A DNA stretch of 64,000 nt from Lineus longissimus (GCF_910592395.1 NC_088311.1:8126501-8190500); one strand, 5' to 3'. Shown: positions 11,104 through 25,632, numbered from the stretch's first letter. Made by a program: numbers and translations. Notes: generated by a model not told the origin, from the sequence alone.

Positions 11104-11723
11104 GGTGCCAGCGGAGGGCTTTGGACATAAGGTGAGGTCAACTCGAGCAGTAACTCTTTCGAACAAGAAGCCTGTTACCAAGGCAAATGCCATTATCAAG
11201 GAGCACAACAGTACTCTTTCCTTAAAACCAGAAGCACATTACAAAATAAATGACCATTATCACAGAACACAACTCCTTCGAACCAGAATCACATTACAGT
11301 GGCCATTACCTCTTCCACAGAAAACAACTCCTTTGATTTGAACCAGGGGCACATTACAAAGGCAATTACCATTTAGGCCATCCCTAACAACAAGCTTTGG
11401 TCTCATCCGAACGTGGTGATCTCTCCTCTGAGGGTGAGAGAACCTTTCCTTCTCTTTAACATGATGAGAACAATACCGCTGACAGCCATTAGATGCCTGA
11501 AACTGGCCCGCATGGAATAGCTGATGCTTGTTTGATCTTGACTGATGTGTTAGTTGGCAATGACTGAAGAAGATGCTTTTCTGAAGAACACAAGGCTCTA
11601 AAACCGCAACGTAAGTTTACAGGAAGCCCTATGGGGACTTTAGACTTGCTGGGATAAGATGAAGGAGGACCATCTTAAGTAAAGGTCCTTGCTTTTGTAG
11701 CTTAGAAAAATAAGGCAATAAAG

Positions 11724-11822
11724 GTTTAGGGTCGTTTTGGCTAGAACCTGCAATTAGACCCTTTCAGAATGCAAATTTAAAGGAAGGGTATCAGTTCTTC
11801 ATTTACCAGAGAACAGTTGAAA
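11724..11822 (+). mobile_element. Family C MITE, decayed fragment
   Basis: The words 'cgttttggctagaacctgca' and 'accagagaacag' match arm and centre segments of the copies at 4440 and 22726. The right arm is lost. Confidence 0.45.
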
Positions 11823-14328
11823 AAAAATCTTTGGACTGAAAATTTGTTTCATCTTTCAGAGTTAAATTTTTTCATAAGTTCAAAATTCAGAAAAATTTTC
11901 AACGTAAAAAATGACGATATTTCTTTATTTTGAGCAGAAAAAAAATCAAGTGAAAGAATATTTGGACTAATAAAATTTTGAAAGTCAATCCACGCCCACC
12001 ATGATGAAGAAAGCCCTGTAAATCCAATCATCTGTAGGACAACCATCATATTCATTAGAGGGTGGCATTGGTGCTCCATCCGAATGATTTTCATTTGCCA
12101 GGGGAGCCTCACCATAGGCTGATACACAAATCCAAATCACATAACATGCAACAGATTTGGTTTTATGAGAAGAAGCTGCCATTGACAACGCTATAACACC
12201 ACCTGAGGCTGATGATGGAGACTATAGTAACCCTATTTGAAGATGTCTAATCAAGGAGAACAATCTGGTTGGGTTAATCAGTGCTGTAATCACTTGTAGG
12301 CACATGCACAGCTGTATCCAGAATAGCCAATAAGATTGGCAAGTATATAATTCTTTTCACAAGACGGAGACAGGGAGGGACCCAGCACATGCTTGGGCTT
12401 GCAGTTAGCTTTTGTTTCCATTTTTATCACAGCCATGCGACTGGATGGTGAAATCAACAAGGACACACAAACATGCGTGTGGTCAGGAACCCAGAAAATC
12501 AGCGATTGTCTAGGTGAAATAGCTCGTTTTGACAACAACTTGCCTATCCAATTGCCTGAATGCATAGCCTGACTTTGTATAACAGTTTTCATGATATATA
12601 CCATTTTCAGTCCATGTTCTGTGTTACCCAGCAGTTTCACCAAGCTTAGACACTTGTCAACAAAATGTAATGCTTCCATTGAATAACTGCAAGGCAAATT
12701 GAAATGGCATTTGTTCACATTGCGTGCACATTTAATTTCATTCGACATGGAAAACATAGAGATGGTCCAAGCAGGCAATACCATTCATAGTAGGCCTACC
12801 ACAGGAAAAAGGTTATTGACAAAAACATTGGGTTCATTTGAAACCTAATGCAGCTTTATTGGCATCATCTTGCATATTGTGAGGGAAGTAATTCAAATTA
12901 ATATCATCAGCACCTGAGAATTGATAGAGAAGGCTACACAAAGTTGATGATATGTTTCTCGTACCTTAACAAAGATCATCCTTAATCCACTAACTTTCTA
13001 TCTACCCTACCAAATAAGATATGACTTCACAATAACCTCATGACCCCTTGCTGCAACCCCACAAATCAAACCCAATGCAGCATCAATATGCTATAGCAAT
13101 AAAGATGCCATTCGTTCGAATTATCAGGAATAATGGGTTTGCTCGCCAACCACTTTTTATAGCCAGAATATATTTGTACAGAGGCTGAAGAGCGATACAT
13201 GAAAAATACAATAAGATTATATCTGGCAGTAATACCATTATGGCACGAGTCATAAAACAGAAGTGTTAGACAAGAAATGGTAAGAGCAATAATGTTGCCA
13301 TTGTTGACATAAACTGGTTTAATCAACCAAACAGGACTAGTTATTATTTGATATAAGTACAAACTGGCACCAACGGGATAAGACTCGCTTATTGATTTCA
13401 GATGGTATCTCAATAGACATTTGAACAAAATGGCAACCAACAAACCACTCGGACGAATGACAAGACATAGCATGAAACACTTGGGATAGCATTGTACATG
13501 TACATGACAAGGGTTAATAGAACCAAATTTCCCTGCCACTCAGCAAACTTTCCCTGCTCATGAAGTCATTACTCCGGGCAACAAATCCACTTTGCATGTT
13601 TTCTTCCTCAACTCATCGAGACATTCCCTTTGGCATTCTAGTTCTAAGTTTCAAAATTATAACTGACATGAAGTCTTGGGATCAATATTTCCGTGTCATC
13701 AATCAATCTGCCTTAATTGGAATCTAATGACAGGTTGCTGCACCATGCCTCATACAACCAAATATTGCGACCTAATAATACATGTTTTCCCCCAGGTCAC
13801 CTCTTCTTGATTTTTTTCACTGATATTTATATCGAATGTCTTAGCAAGAAGATTAGGGAAAGTTCAAGACAGCACTGCAGCTCAGAGACAGCTCTCCCCT
13901 CAACACCTACCTGAACACGGCCAAAATTGGTCCAAAACTATTGACCATGGCTCATCCTACCACAGCAGACTTTGTAGCATTCCTTAAATACCGCCAATTA
14001 AAGTGTGATTGTATTTTAGAAATGATCTATGCCTGCTTGGGAAGGATGTCATCACTACCACGCTCTTCAACAGATCTTTCTAATGTTATCATTAGTGTCT
14101 AGATTATTTTGGGGGCAAAATACAATTTATCTGACGGAGGGGGAGGGTGCTGTAGAGAATGTGGATATGGTACAAGCTATGGCTATTCTTAATTGTGACT
14201 AAGCCGTGACACCATCCCACACATGATATTTATATCCCAAAGGTGCAAGAGACACTCCTAATAAAATATACTATATCACATCATAAAGAAAACACTGATA
14301 CAATCCTTGGTATATATAAGAACCTGAC
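11823..14328. other. Intronic or intergenic stretch without supported genes
   Basis: Two long minus-strand frames (12290-12784, 164 codons; 13066-13539, 157 codons) lie here. Both lack splice sites, coding bias and any recognisable motif, and such lengths are expected by chance in a window this size. Confidence 0.45.
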
Positions 14329-14356
14329 TTTTGTCTAATCTAAGGATTAGACAAAA
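14329..14356. other. Perfect 12-bp hairpin
   Basis: The arm 'ttttgtctaatc', a taag loop and the exact inverse arm follow one another. There is no further stem and no known function. Confidence 0.5.
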
Positions 14357-17059
14357 TTTTATGTTTTTGATGTGGAAGGTGTGAAGCATGGTAAAACTCC
14401 TCGGTATGAGGACTATCGAATGTCAAGGATTAGCTCATAGAAAAGAAACACACAACAAGCACAGGTACATGTGTGATACAAAGCAAAATAGCTGAGTACT
14501 ATCCTATACTGATTCGACAACAGAGCACTGTACTCTCATGAAAAGAAAACTATTTCATAAGCCTAACACTACTTTGAAAGTAACAAGGACAGATTCACAG
14601 AAGTGAAACAATTAAAGGCTTGCTTTTTTGTCAAAGGATTTGACATCAAAGGAGATGTCAAAATAGTTGTGGGCAGGTCCTCATACTTAAATGACTGTTG
14701 TCATCAGAACAGAGATCAGCACTATCATACCAACAAGAATATTCTTTACAACAACATCACCAAGAGTTTATTTTGGTTATCTTGACATCACAGATTTCGA
14801 ACTTGGAACTGGTAATAATCTTAAGATGTATTTCTCTGCTCAGACAAAAACCCTTTGGCAAAGGACCAAGTGTCAAGATGCCATCTATGACAGTGATAAT
14901 GATGATGTTGACAAAATATTTGTCAGTACCCCTGAAGTCTTCTACAAAGCAGCAAAATCAGCATAAAAATTGACTGCAATTCATTTACTGCAAAAGTTAG
15001 AATCTGATGTAGTTTCAACGAGGACTTGTTGATCAAATTTAGAACTTTATTTGAAAATTTTTGGGGTTACATGAACAAAACATGATTTTTATGATGGGCC
15101 ACGACCATCTCTCTGAAAATGGTGTGAACAGATCAAGCAATGGTAAGATTTTTCAAAAGTCAACTGAAGGTGACACCTGATAATGCTTTTGGCTGTTTAG
15201 AAGGAAAACATTTCCTGAACTCCCACCTTTCTCGTCAAACTCCTAAGGCTTATTGGTAAAGCCAATGTACAGTCAATTCAAAGAGAAAAAAATCTTTGCA
15301 CCAAGCTTTGAAGTCTCGAGGCGCTTAGTTTGGATGGTAAAAAATTCACCACAACCCAAACACCAAAAATAACATCAAAGATGTTCATAAAGGCATCGGC
15401 AAAATCTTTTATGGCCATGGTCCATTTTAACGTAGGTATCTCTTGTTTGTGACCTTTTCATCTTGGATTCTTAATTTCACTAACAGCTTGATCACACCCA
15501 GTGCAAGCAGTGACACAATGTTGTCATAGACAAATGAAAGTGGAGCCGTAACGACGACACGTGGAGAGCTGTAACAACATGTTCCATAGTCAAAAAGGTT
15601 CATCTAGTAATTTGGTTCTGTGGGTTGCGGTGTATGTAGGTTGGTCATCATAGAGAATTCTGTTCAAGACAATACGCCTCTGAAGAAACTCGCTCAACTC
15701 CAATCCCACACGTGTGCAATACCTTTACTGACCCGCAGGAATCTTACTGACAAGACTGACACTGAAACATCACCTCAAAAAGCTTGCAAAAAAAACTTGG
15801 CGAGAAGGTCAAAATGTTATTAAAATTGTCGATGATGACTAACATTTTGCTCGTTCAAGACCCATCACCCTCCCTAGCCTTATACAATTAGGCACCACTG
15901 GCGGTTGGCGCTATAAAATTAGTTCAGATTCCTCCTCATAAACTCGTCAAAGGGCGTAAGAAGACACTGGTTTCACCACACAAATCTTACTTTTAACACA
16001 GGATTGACTTTTACCAATGACATATTGTATCACAGCGCATCCAAACTGTAATACTTCGATCTACCGATATTGATTATTCAAAAGTTAACGGATGAGTGGA
16101 GGGCCAAGGATTTCACACAAAAACCACCTTTCACACTCATTAATTGGTTTATCATGTCTAGTACCTCGGCTGTGTCAGAAATGACAACCCAGTTTGTGTG
16201 GTCATGCACTCATTTACAAGTTATTGAAGTGACCAGCAAATGAGCCTGGCAAGTGGCGTCAAGGGTAGCTAGGTATCAATCAATGAATGACTTCGTGGTT
16301 GCGCAGTGATAATGATGAATATTCAAGACTGAACCCTAAACTAGGGAACATTTTTAGAAGTTTGGAGAAGCATATTACGTTTATAAGGGCATGTTGACTA
16401 AGGTCTAAGGACCCCACGGAATGTGTTTCATGAGGGCCGGTGATATGAAGCTTGCCCTGATGACCCTTGGGATCAGCCTTCTGTTTGTGTATCTTGGAAT
16501 TTTTTCAGTCCCACTAATGATGCTTTTGGGAACTTATATATAAATTTAGTTTGCCAACATATATTTTTCATTTACAGGTACAGAAAAGCTTTTTTAATTT
16601 GAAAAATCGACTGAAAAATAAAGATTGAAGGATAGTTTTGTGCCATCTGTATCATTCTTGTCGTATGCCAGTGCCTTTGATGATTTGCCAGGGAAAGATA
16701 ACAACACATTGATATGATATATGACAGACATATAAAAAATTAGAAAACAGGCTTTCCCCACATCTTTTAAGCTCGAAAATCATTGTCAGGCCGAAGGCTT
16801 TGGCTGGTGGAGTAGGCTCTTGCAGGAATGATCTTCAATTTAACACAATAGAACAGTTGAGGGGCTAGGTTTGTATTAAGAGATTTTCGGGCTGAGGGTT
16901 GATTAACATAAAGCAAGACTTCTTGAACTTAACACAGACTGTTGACAAAAAAATACAATTGCGCCAAAGACCAGTTGCCAAAGGTCGGAAAAACTTTCAG
17001 ATCAAAAGGAGGGGATATGGTATTGAGATATGACTGTATAACATCAATTTCAAACTCAC
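14357..17059. other. No supported feature
   Basis: Scattered short frames only. A loose inverted pair ('gctcgaaaatc' near 16771, 'gattttcgggc' near 16882) may be an old MITE. Confidence 0.4.
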
Positions 17060-17081
17060 CTTGAAATGCGACGAATAGGTA
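17060..17081 (-). CDS. Candidate 22-nt microexon
   Basis: The minus strand reads tatccttttttag|22 nt|GTGAGTTTG: a run of pyrimidines, an AG acceptor, and a strong donor after CAAG. Entered in phase 2 it would encode YSSHFK plus a split first codon and leave in phase 0. It would follow in phase from the exon at 24323-24423, which ends in phase 2. Microexons arise by chance in sequence this long, so the call rests on the quality of the two sites. Confidence 0.25.
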
Positions 17082-20000
17082 CTAAAAAAGGATATGATCC
17101 TCTTCTTACTGAAGTAGTACGTTTACATACTGCTGACATAATTCTATATACACGTATTCACTAACTCTTTGAAGAGATTTCTTAAATGCACTGAACTGTT
17201 CACTTTCTTGAACTTTAAAAGACAACACCATTATGCCAAATGTTTATTAGTGCACACACTTTTCCATGACAACAAGAAGACATACATAAGAAATGTGATC
17301 CAACACATAGGATTGACTGGAAATAATAGAGTATGCAATCTGTGACCAGATGCTTTAGGTGATAATCAAAGCGATATTATTGACTTGAGGTATTTTCAAA
17401 TCAAACTCAACCTTATCTGTCTTGTGAAAAGACCAAAATTATTTATCACAAATCATCACCAGGGTTTTTTATTAACACATGTTTTGTGCAGAACTCGGGA
17501 AAGAGGTTCAACGTAAATTACTTGACGTCCTCCCATACTGGCATTTATCCACACTGGAGCAATAAATGATCGATGATTCAAATATAGCAGATTTATCATA
17601 TTTTTGACAGCTACAGAACTAGCCACAGCGTGTTTAGAACCTTGGCATTTAGGATATCATCAGGCCCATCGCGTTTTATCCCATTTGATCCTAGGATGCC
17701 TAATGGTTAACTGATCAACGTCATAATTTGAGGCCAAACTGTCCCGAGACTGCCAATAAGCTCCCTGCAATCAAACTACTATCTTCGCTGCAACCTGCAA
17801 TCATCATTGCATGCAACAAAAATCTCCTCATTGTTGTGGTCATCGCAGGTGCCTCTGCCAAGAACTAGGGTTTACTGGTTTTACCTACAAACTAAAGAAC
17901 TTTTTATCTCTTGCTGCTGTGATAATTGTTGCTGGTTGCAAAAATTGTTCGTTTGCAGGGCACTTGACTCAAATGCACCATGATGGTTTTCCGACAAACT
18001 TTCGCCATTGTCTTCTTAACTTAGCAGTTCCATTAGGTCTTCAGCAAGATATCAGCTGCTGAACCATCTGATCTTACTGTATGGGTCATGTCTTTCATTT
18101 GCCAGGAAAAAACCTAACAGCCTAACCAGAAGGCTATTGAAATTAAACAGTTATAAACAGTTAATATTACAGTGAAAACATGAATCAAATTTCAAACAAC
18201 TTTTCTCGCCAGTATTCATAAATTGGGTTCAACAGGGATGAAATGATACACTGCCTTCTTTAGCTTTGTGATATTGTTGATCATTATTTTCTGGATGAAA
18301 AAACTCAAATCAGTAAGGTACCCACTTTAACACCACCAAGGTTTGGAAACATGATGAGCATTCTGCAAACATGGACAATGAACTAAGCCCGACTGGGTTA
18401 GGTTGATTGCCTGCACCAATATACATAATTGTGTACATGAACTAGTACTTCTGGTTGTGGTTATGAATTCACAAATGGTTTTTCAAGCAAACCCAATATA
18501 TTCCTGATACAAGATTGAATAGTTTTGATGTACATTGAAGTAAGAGAGACCCCTTTTGGTGACTTCACTTGACTTAATCTGACCTAGCTGTCTCCTGCCA
18601 ATAGTTGCCCTCTAATAATTAAATTCAAAGTAAGACTCGGAGCCCTATAAACCACACGTTGCTGTCTTACATGATTGCAACAACAAGCAAAGTATGAGAC
18701 ATTCAAAGGGCATCTTTCAACTAATCCTTCCATTGCCAAATGGGTGATAGTTACCAACCACTGAGATTACCTAGTATTATGACAATACAGCACCCAGTGA
18801 GTATCTCATTTGGTAATGCCTGGGAGGCTGGGTATCATAGGCTAGGAAAGATCCCCAAGATATATCCACTGTTAAGCCCTGGATTACTGTTACTTTGTCC
18901 CTGGTTGACGCAGAGGGATATCCTAGAATTACAGACTAGCAACGACTTATAGGCTTTTAAAGTAAATGTCACTGTCCTTTTAGGCTGCTGTGTGAAAATA
19001 AGTGGGCCGATTTTTTTCCAAAGATTGTGTTTTCTTAAATCTAAGTTTGGGACCCCAGCAGAATGTTCAGAACGGTAGAACTTCTCAACAAACTGAATAG
19101 AAAGTAAAAACACCTCAGAACATCACATAGTGTGTAGTAGTTAGCACACTTAAAGTAATGCAGAACTGACTGAAATACATTTTTCATTTCCTGCAATCGT
19201 TGCATATAAGTAGAGAACAGAGGGCTCGGAGTAATCCATGAGAAAAGAAATTACAGCCTTTTTGTGGTTGTTACTTAACTTATTTTTCGGGAACAGGCTT
19301 GACATTTTCTATGTGTAATCTGCTGAGTACAGCACTCTTATTTGAATCAGAAAAAAAAATTATTTGAGTATATCTCAATTGCATTTTCGCAAAACTAAGG
19401 TTATTCCCGAAATCCGCGAAGTAAAATAACCAGAAAATTTTGATGGTTTACAGAATTTGGTAATAAAATGATGTCGTTACAAATGAAGTTTACCATAACA
19501 TGCTTAGATTTCAGAATTACTGGTTGCCAGATTTTGACAGGCTGAACATTTCAAATCGGCACATCATATCAAATAATATCCATCACGAACGACATTAGAA
19601 ACATTTTTGCCAATTAGGGCTTGGTATATTAATGAGAGACTGGACAACTCTAATCAATTCGCAAAGGATGTAAAATCTCGTCCACCCTAGGGCTCTTGAC
19701 ACCAAGTGCTTGCCGTGTCGATGTAATTAGTGCCGTGTGCAGAATCTGCTATGCAGAACAGCACCAACAGACTACATAAGGAAGACTCATTATAGGCAGG
19801 AACTAGGTGGCCAAATTGATGATCTTCCGATGATCAATAGGTCCAGTGAGGCTGGGTCGTGCCTTATTCAGCCATGAATAAATTCCTGGCACAAACATGA
19901 ATAGTTATGAGGTACTGTGAAATAGGTACGACCTTTAAAGGCACATAAATATAAATAGTTTCAACAGTGAGACAGCAGAGACCTCAGTCTAAACTACTTG

Positions 20001-21671
20001 GTATTAGAGTCTCCTTTAAATTCCGATGACCATTTTAGTTCCAAAGATTGTTTGTTGAAACCAGTCTTGTTTTTTTTGTCAACCGCCGTTGAAATTTCCC
20101 TGAATTCTAATATCCAAAATTTAGGGTTTTCAATTTTTTTGTTACATTCTTAAAGCCAATTAATGAGGAATCACACTGAGGGTTTGCATTGCAGGTGCGA
20201 GGTATAATAGTTACCGCTTCGCAAAACGTCAAATCGTCTTAATTTCAATTCAAAGGTCAAACAGTATATCAGCCATTTTTTTAGATAGACACTGTCAATT
20301 GCAGAGTGGTTTATTCTAAGCCTGGATATATTTACATATGGTGTGCGTAACAGACACCCTTTGAATCCCTTTTCAATACATCTGATCTGGCAAAAAAATG
20401 CTTTGGGGAACTCTGTATGAAAGCAGTATGATTTAAAACAAACGTCTCGCCTTTTTCTCAAAGTTTAGTCATATATGATATTTTATACTAAACCTAACTG
20501 AAGCACATTATAAAAGCGTAGAACCAAATCTTTATCCACCGAAATTTTTGAAATTCTAAAATTCTAATCCTGAGCTTAGCATAAGGCCAAAGTAATGAAG
20601 TTGTATTCCTATCAGGGGCCATCCCTCCCAACTTTGAACACTTCCAATTAGATTGTTCAGCTATTCTTATACAAGTATTAAAAGGAGGTTCATAAGTATG
20701 AAATTGTTCTTTAAGTTAGATGAATTGGGAACATGAGGAATGGAAATAAATTGTGTTAAATGAATGACACAAGTCTTACATTTATGTCTTCATTCAGCAT
20801 CAAGTTTTGATAGAAGAATCTGTTAAAATAGGGACACAACATACTGACATATGACCCTTTCAAAAACTCAAAAACAAAGCCCCTATGTTAAGTGTTTAAT
20901 CAGATTGCATTATGATACCATAAGCATTAGATCGATTGATTCCCATGTTAGGCCAGTGTCAAATCCATGATTACGCGCCAGCATCCAATATCTCCCCAAT
21001 AAATCGTATTTATTCGCACTAATACCATTAGCCAGGACGCCAACTAATAAACTTAGTATATCGATAGATAATTCATCTGGTTTAAAGACTTCAGGAGATA
21101 ATTGCAATTAGATATTGTCGGATGAGTACCCTGATGATGTCCAACATGTTGTAAAGAGGAATGCGGAGACCCTGGCAGATCTCTTGAGAAAGATGTACCA
21201 CGATCAATAGATAAGAGAACAACCCCTTACAAAATGAATATAAGTTGGACATTATCTGATGAAAAGTGACAAATAATTTCATTTCGGCACAGGATTCCTC
21301 TTTTGTAATTGAATCCAACTCCAATGTTTATTGAATCAATGTAAAATAATGCTAACGATATGGTAGAAAACAGAACATGATTAGCTAACTTAATTAATGT
21401 ACTGGTACTGTGAGGTAAACCAGGAAAGTTTACATAACAATCAAGGCAGGGCAATTTCAAATATATTGCATTATCCATTAAGCAGATAACACGATATTTA
21501 ATCTATATCCCCCATTGAAGATGAGCAAATTCACGAGCATTTAGCTTCATGGACATTTCAGTTTTAACACTGAGTAATGATTTCTCGAAATTTGGCGGCA
21601 AATTGTAGATATTCGTCAATGAGCATGTGTAGTGGTGGCATCATTCCTACTAGCCCAGGCTAGAGGGGAAA
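17082..21671. other. Long stretch without supported genes
   Basis: AT-rich and CpG-poor. No exon with two good sites, no repeat with a second copy in the window and no RNA gene was seen. Confidence 0.45.
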
Positions 21672-21743
21672 TTCCCTTTAGCTCAGTCGGTAGAGTGATG
21701 GCCTTATAAGCGAGAGGTCCCGGGTCCAATCCCCGGTTGGACC
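21672..21743 (+). ncRNA. tRNA-like sequence with a TAT anticodon position
   Basis: The A-box TAGCTCAGTCG and a D-arm (gctc/gagt) are intact. The T-stem ccggg/cccgg is perfect around a TCCAATC loop. The anticodon loop cTTATaa would read TAT (Ile). The 5' acceptor strand 'ttccctt' does not pair with the 3' strand 'ttggacc', and the anticodon stem has mismatches. This is a tRNA pseudogene or SINE head rather than a working tRNA. Confidence 0.6.
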
Positions 21744-22725
21744 TTGATGTTTTTCCTCTGTTACACATGCATGCATATTTTCAACTATTTAAATTTTTTA
21801 ATTTTCCTGAAATGCTTTTTTGCAATCTGGCTCCAACTTCGAATACACAGTTAGTATTATTCTGCAAATGGGAAGATTTTACACAGGAGTTTCCAAAGGG
21901 AATGCACGCACAACTGCCATTAGACATGTTTGATCCAAATTACCGTAATGTCCAATAAAGCAAGTGAAATGTTAAGTGCTCAAAGACTTCGCTTTAAGCC
22001 TCAATGGTGGTGTATTTTACAAAGGATAACAAATATTGAGAGCACATTATATTCAAATATTATGTTATCAATTTCAAAGCAGAGTTTGCCTTTTCAAAAG
22101 GGTAGGCACTTCCCAAAGGCGGAGCAGCCACACCTCAAAGGTGACTATCTGCATTGTACACCAAGCATTAGAAAAGGTTCAACGAGAAACAGAGAAGGTG
22201 CTGTGGCAAAGAGTGGGGAACTTCCTATCGCCTTCCTAAGATCATATATCATCAATTGCACTTCCTCATTACTACAAATTGAAGAAGGCTGTCAAAAGAT
22301 CAAACAGTTATGTTTTAAATTACGATTCATCCAAACGCTTTGACTATACCTGTTTTTAACCGAGACACCGTCATCTTGCCGCTAACTCTATATCAAGCTA
22401 AGATTTGCACAGACACATGCTAACAGGTCTATATTGATTAAGCATCGGAAAACCAATGATTTTGACGATAGATACACTTGATTACATACGAGAAAGCTGT
22501 AATCAAGATATTCCGTGACATGTGGACATCTGCAATGGTACTGTCCAACATCCCTTTGGAGTGGGCTGAACAAGACTGATGACTGAGTATATTTACATTG
22601 GATACTTGAAATTCTGATTACAGGTACCAGTATCTGAGTAAGGATCGTGAAAGGAAATCAATTTAGTTACTATAGTCGCAAGGACATCTTCTTGTATATC
22701 TCCTAATCTGCTGGCAGAGGCATAT
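21744..22725. other. No supported feature
   Basis: The 137-codon plus-strand frame at 21930-22343 shows no coding bias or splice sites. Confidence 0.4.
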
Positions 22726-22929
22726 AGGTGGTTCATGGTAATGCACATTTTACTTAAAATTAAAACTCTTTCAAAACAAATTTCAAGGGTGGGAGTCTGT
22801 TCTTTATTTTTCAGAGAACAGCCTCACAGCTTTTAAATGGGCATTTACGGGCTTCATTTTGAAGGAGTTCTAATTGCTTTAGGATTTAAAGTTCCAGCCA
22901 AAATGGTGGTGACTATGGTCAACCCTTAA
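22726..22929. mobile_element. Family C MITE, copy with interior in opposite orientation
   Basis: The right arm 'ttctaattgctttaggattt' ... 'gccaaaatggtggtgactat' ... 'ggtcaaccctta' matches 4610-4671. The left arm is worn ('ggtggttcatggtaatgcac'). The centre ('tctgttctt...cagagaacag', 'cttttaaatgggcattta') is the reverse complement of the centre at 4440-4672. Non-coding. Confidence 0.65.
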
Positions 22930-23352
22930 AGCCCTTGGGTGCTGGGGGTGCAGGAGACATAGTGAGCTTGAGACAGATGTGATCGTCGGTTACGTTACAC
23001 CAGTTTTTGACATTAAGAGTCTCGATCGCAGTGCAAACATCCTCTCTACATTTGTGCATGGTGGATAAAAAGCCTTTGTTCTGGAGAAATAGGCATGAAA
23101 CAAAGTGATACATAACCATATGGTTGGTGATAAATATAGCCCACCACTCCTGGCTTGGAATTCAACTTCAGTGTCCCCCCTCCTGTGAACTTCAAATCAA
23201 AACATTTGTATATTTTTTCACAAGTAAAGGTGATTCATCAATGTGAAAGCGTTCTTGTACTAAATTGATTTGATGTCACAATTCGAAGATGGCTGTAACT
23301 GAGTCTCAAAGGCCAGTCAGAGTTCGAGTCATTAAGTTCATCTTAAACTCAC

Positions 23353-23418
23353 CAATATTGTTATCATCCGTGTATCGGCACATCACGAACAAAAGATCGA
23401 TTTCAAATTTCTCGTGGT
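23353..23418 (-). CDS. Weak exon candidate, 66 nt
   Basis: An acceptor (aaagttttag|ACC) and a donor (ATTG|GTGAGTTT) bound one open frame, HEKFEIDLLFVMCRY then TDDNNI, entered and left in phase 1. Those phases do not join the neighbouring minus-strand candidates. Low support. Confidence 0.2.
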
Positions 23419-24322
23419 CTAAAACTTTGATTGGATATTTTTCCAATAATGAGTTTCAGATTACTCAGATGTTCAGTTTCTCATTATCTTTGGATAATAC
23501 GAACTTTGGTAATGGACTCTTCTAAGTCCTTGTCAAATGTCTCATAAAACATCTGGCTGTATCTACAAAATTGCCTCTACTCTAAAATCTCAATTGGATT
23601 AAACGATGATAATTTTTGCCAACTGAGTACTAATCTGATTAACCATCTCTTGTTCAAGCTGTAGGGTGGAAAAGGATGGGACAATTTCACCCCACGTAGG
23701 GCCAATGTCACCCATCTAATACTGTAGTGTGACTATAAAGTGACAGCCAATTAATGACGCATCTATTGCGTCATCATTGGGAGACATCTGTAGAACGGCC
23801 ATCGCATTCTCCAACAACAACGAGCGGTGTCAAAACTCTTTGATGGAGATTGACAAAGTGTAAGGTTGCTACACAGAAAAAACACAGACAAAGGCGCCAA
23901 GCCAACAAGACCCAGAAATGGAGCCAAGCTATTTGGTCGCCAGGGACAACAATAATCATAGTCACAGGTGTGCGCCACGGATGTCTAACAACAAATTAAT
24001 AGAGACCTGAATAATTCAGTCCCCGGCGATATCCAGTCTATAATATTCCAGGTAGGCAATCGGATGCAGCTCGAGAATCGTCATTTATTAGACAATGAAG
24101 CGATATCTCTCAGAGATTGAAGGCCGACATGGCCTCAGTGACTCAAGTAATCCTATGTGAGGAACGGGTAAGAGGTTATTTCATTTAGCACCTAGGTGCA
24201 ATATTGTGGAGTCCAGCAGCCGATTTGAGGAAGTAGTGAAAAAGTGACCATATGAGGAAGATGTATCAACGCAAATGAATAGTGTGAGACCAGCCATGAA
24301 GGAAGATCTAAAGAGCACTTAC

Positions 24323-24423
24323 CTGCAATATCTACTGATTTCCCTCACCAATGAAAATGATAAATGTATTGTTGGAAAGTTCAGCTCAAAGCCACTCACT
24401 TCAAAAAGTAATTTTGACCTGCT
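24323..24423 (-). CDS. Candidate internal exon with a consensus donor
   Basis: The donor is a perfect TGCAG|GTAAGTGC. The acceptor gatgtgcag|AGCAGG gives a frame open in phase 0 and closing in phase 2, encoding SRSKLLFEVSGFEL then NFPTIHLSFSLVREISRYC. The frame stays open further upstream (QITPDDVQ), so another acceptor is possible. The next candidate upstream (26014-26133) leaves in phase 0, so the two can be joined. The share of T-start codons is high, which weakens the case. No family was recognised. Confidence 0.35.
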
Positions 24424-25632
24424 CTGCACATCATCGGGTGTAATTTGCATATGACAAGTTTGAAAAATATAGCGCCTTTTTATCTATAAGGATTTTCTAT
24501 TTTGTTTCATTATGGCTAAAGTTGGGAATAAATGTCAAACCACGAGAAATAATAAACAATCCGTGAAAATGTACAGGTTTCATTTCTTACAACATGTATA
24601 AGAACAAATGGTTGGTATTTGGACCTCATACTAAGACAAGTCACAACCATCGCAACCAAGTAGTTAAATGGAAACAGTTGCAATGGTAGATATTTTGCCT
24701 TCCAAAGAAAAAAATCGTAGCTACAGACTCCAGCAGCTACTTCAGCATCACAAGGGAAACTGACAAGTCATTAAAAAGCATTTGAGAGACTCTCTCAGCA
24801 GAAATCGATAGTCTACATGACAAGTGTATTGACATTCATCCTGTCAAGATTTAAGAATAATATTTTATGAATAACGAACTTGAAAGAATCACTCATGTTA
24901 TGCAGTGCTCTCTAAACCATGAATTTATTGATGATTTTAAATATCTACTGCTAATTGTGAAATGTTCACATTGCTCAAGTCGACAAATATGCCCATGCCC
25001 AAAAATATCCCATGAAATTGCAAAATATACTCTTAAATCAATTTTTTTGTGAATGTTGTGCAGACTATAACACATAAACTTCAAAATGATCCCTATATTT
25101 CTTATGTACTATCAAGTATGGTTTAAAGAATCTAATCTATTATGTCTATGGATTAAAGGATCTATTCTATACTTGGTACTATTCAACTGACAAGTAAACT
25201 ACCACGTTCTTTACTATAATCACAGCATCTCAACAGTAATCCATTGATGTGATGTGGCTGTCAAAGCCTCTTCTGCTTGTCTGCAAATTTCCACCGAATG
25301 ACGAAACAAAATATCAATTATCTTCCTGAACAAAAGCTTACACTTCAACTGTTTCAATTTCTGAGGCAATCTGTGTTAAGAAAAGGCTGTCAACTCATGA
25401 CAGAAAAGATTCTTGTGGGGTTCGTATTGTCAGCTACTCGTAGATATGTGTGTGTGGTTAAACACATTTTTTATTTCAATTTCAATGGTATTGTCTTCAA
25501 TGTGCGATAAGTGATTCAGAAACATCTTGATTTAGAATGAAATGCAAACTTGTTTAGAACTCAGCTTGGTTTGGTACAAAATATTGAAACAGTCAAATAG
25601 CAATTAAAATCACTTTATTTATTGCTTAATAT

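Noticed and set aside
12290-13539. Minus-strand frames of 164 and 157 codons
   Set aside because: No splice sites, motifs or bias; lengths expected by chance at this base composition.
21672-21743. Functional tRNA-Ile
   Set aside because: The acceptor stem does not pair and the anticodon stem has mismatches.
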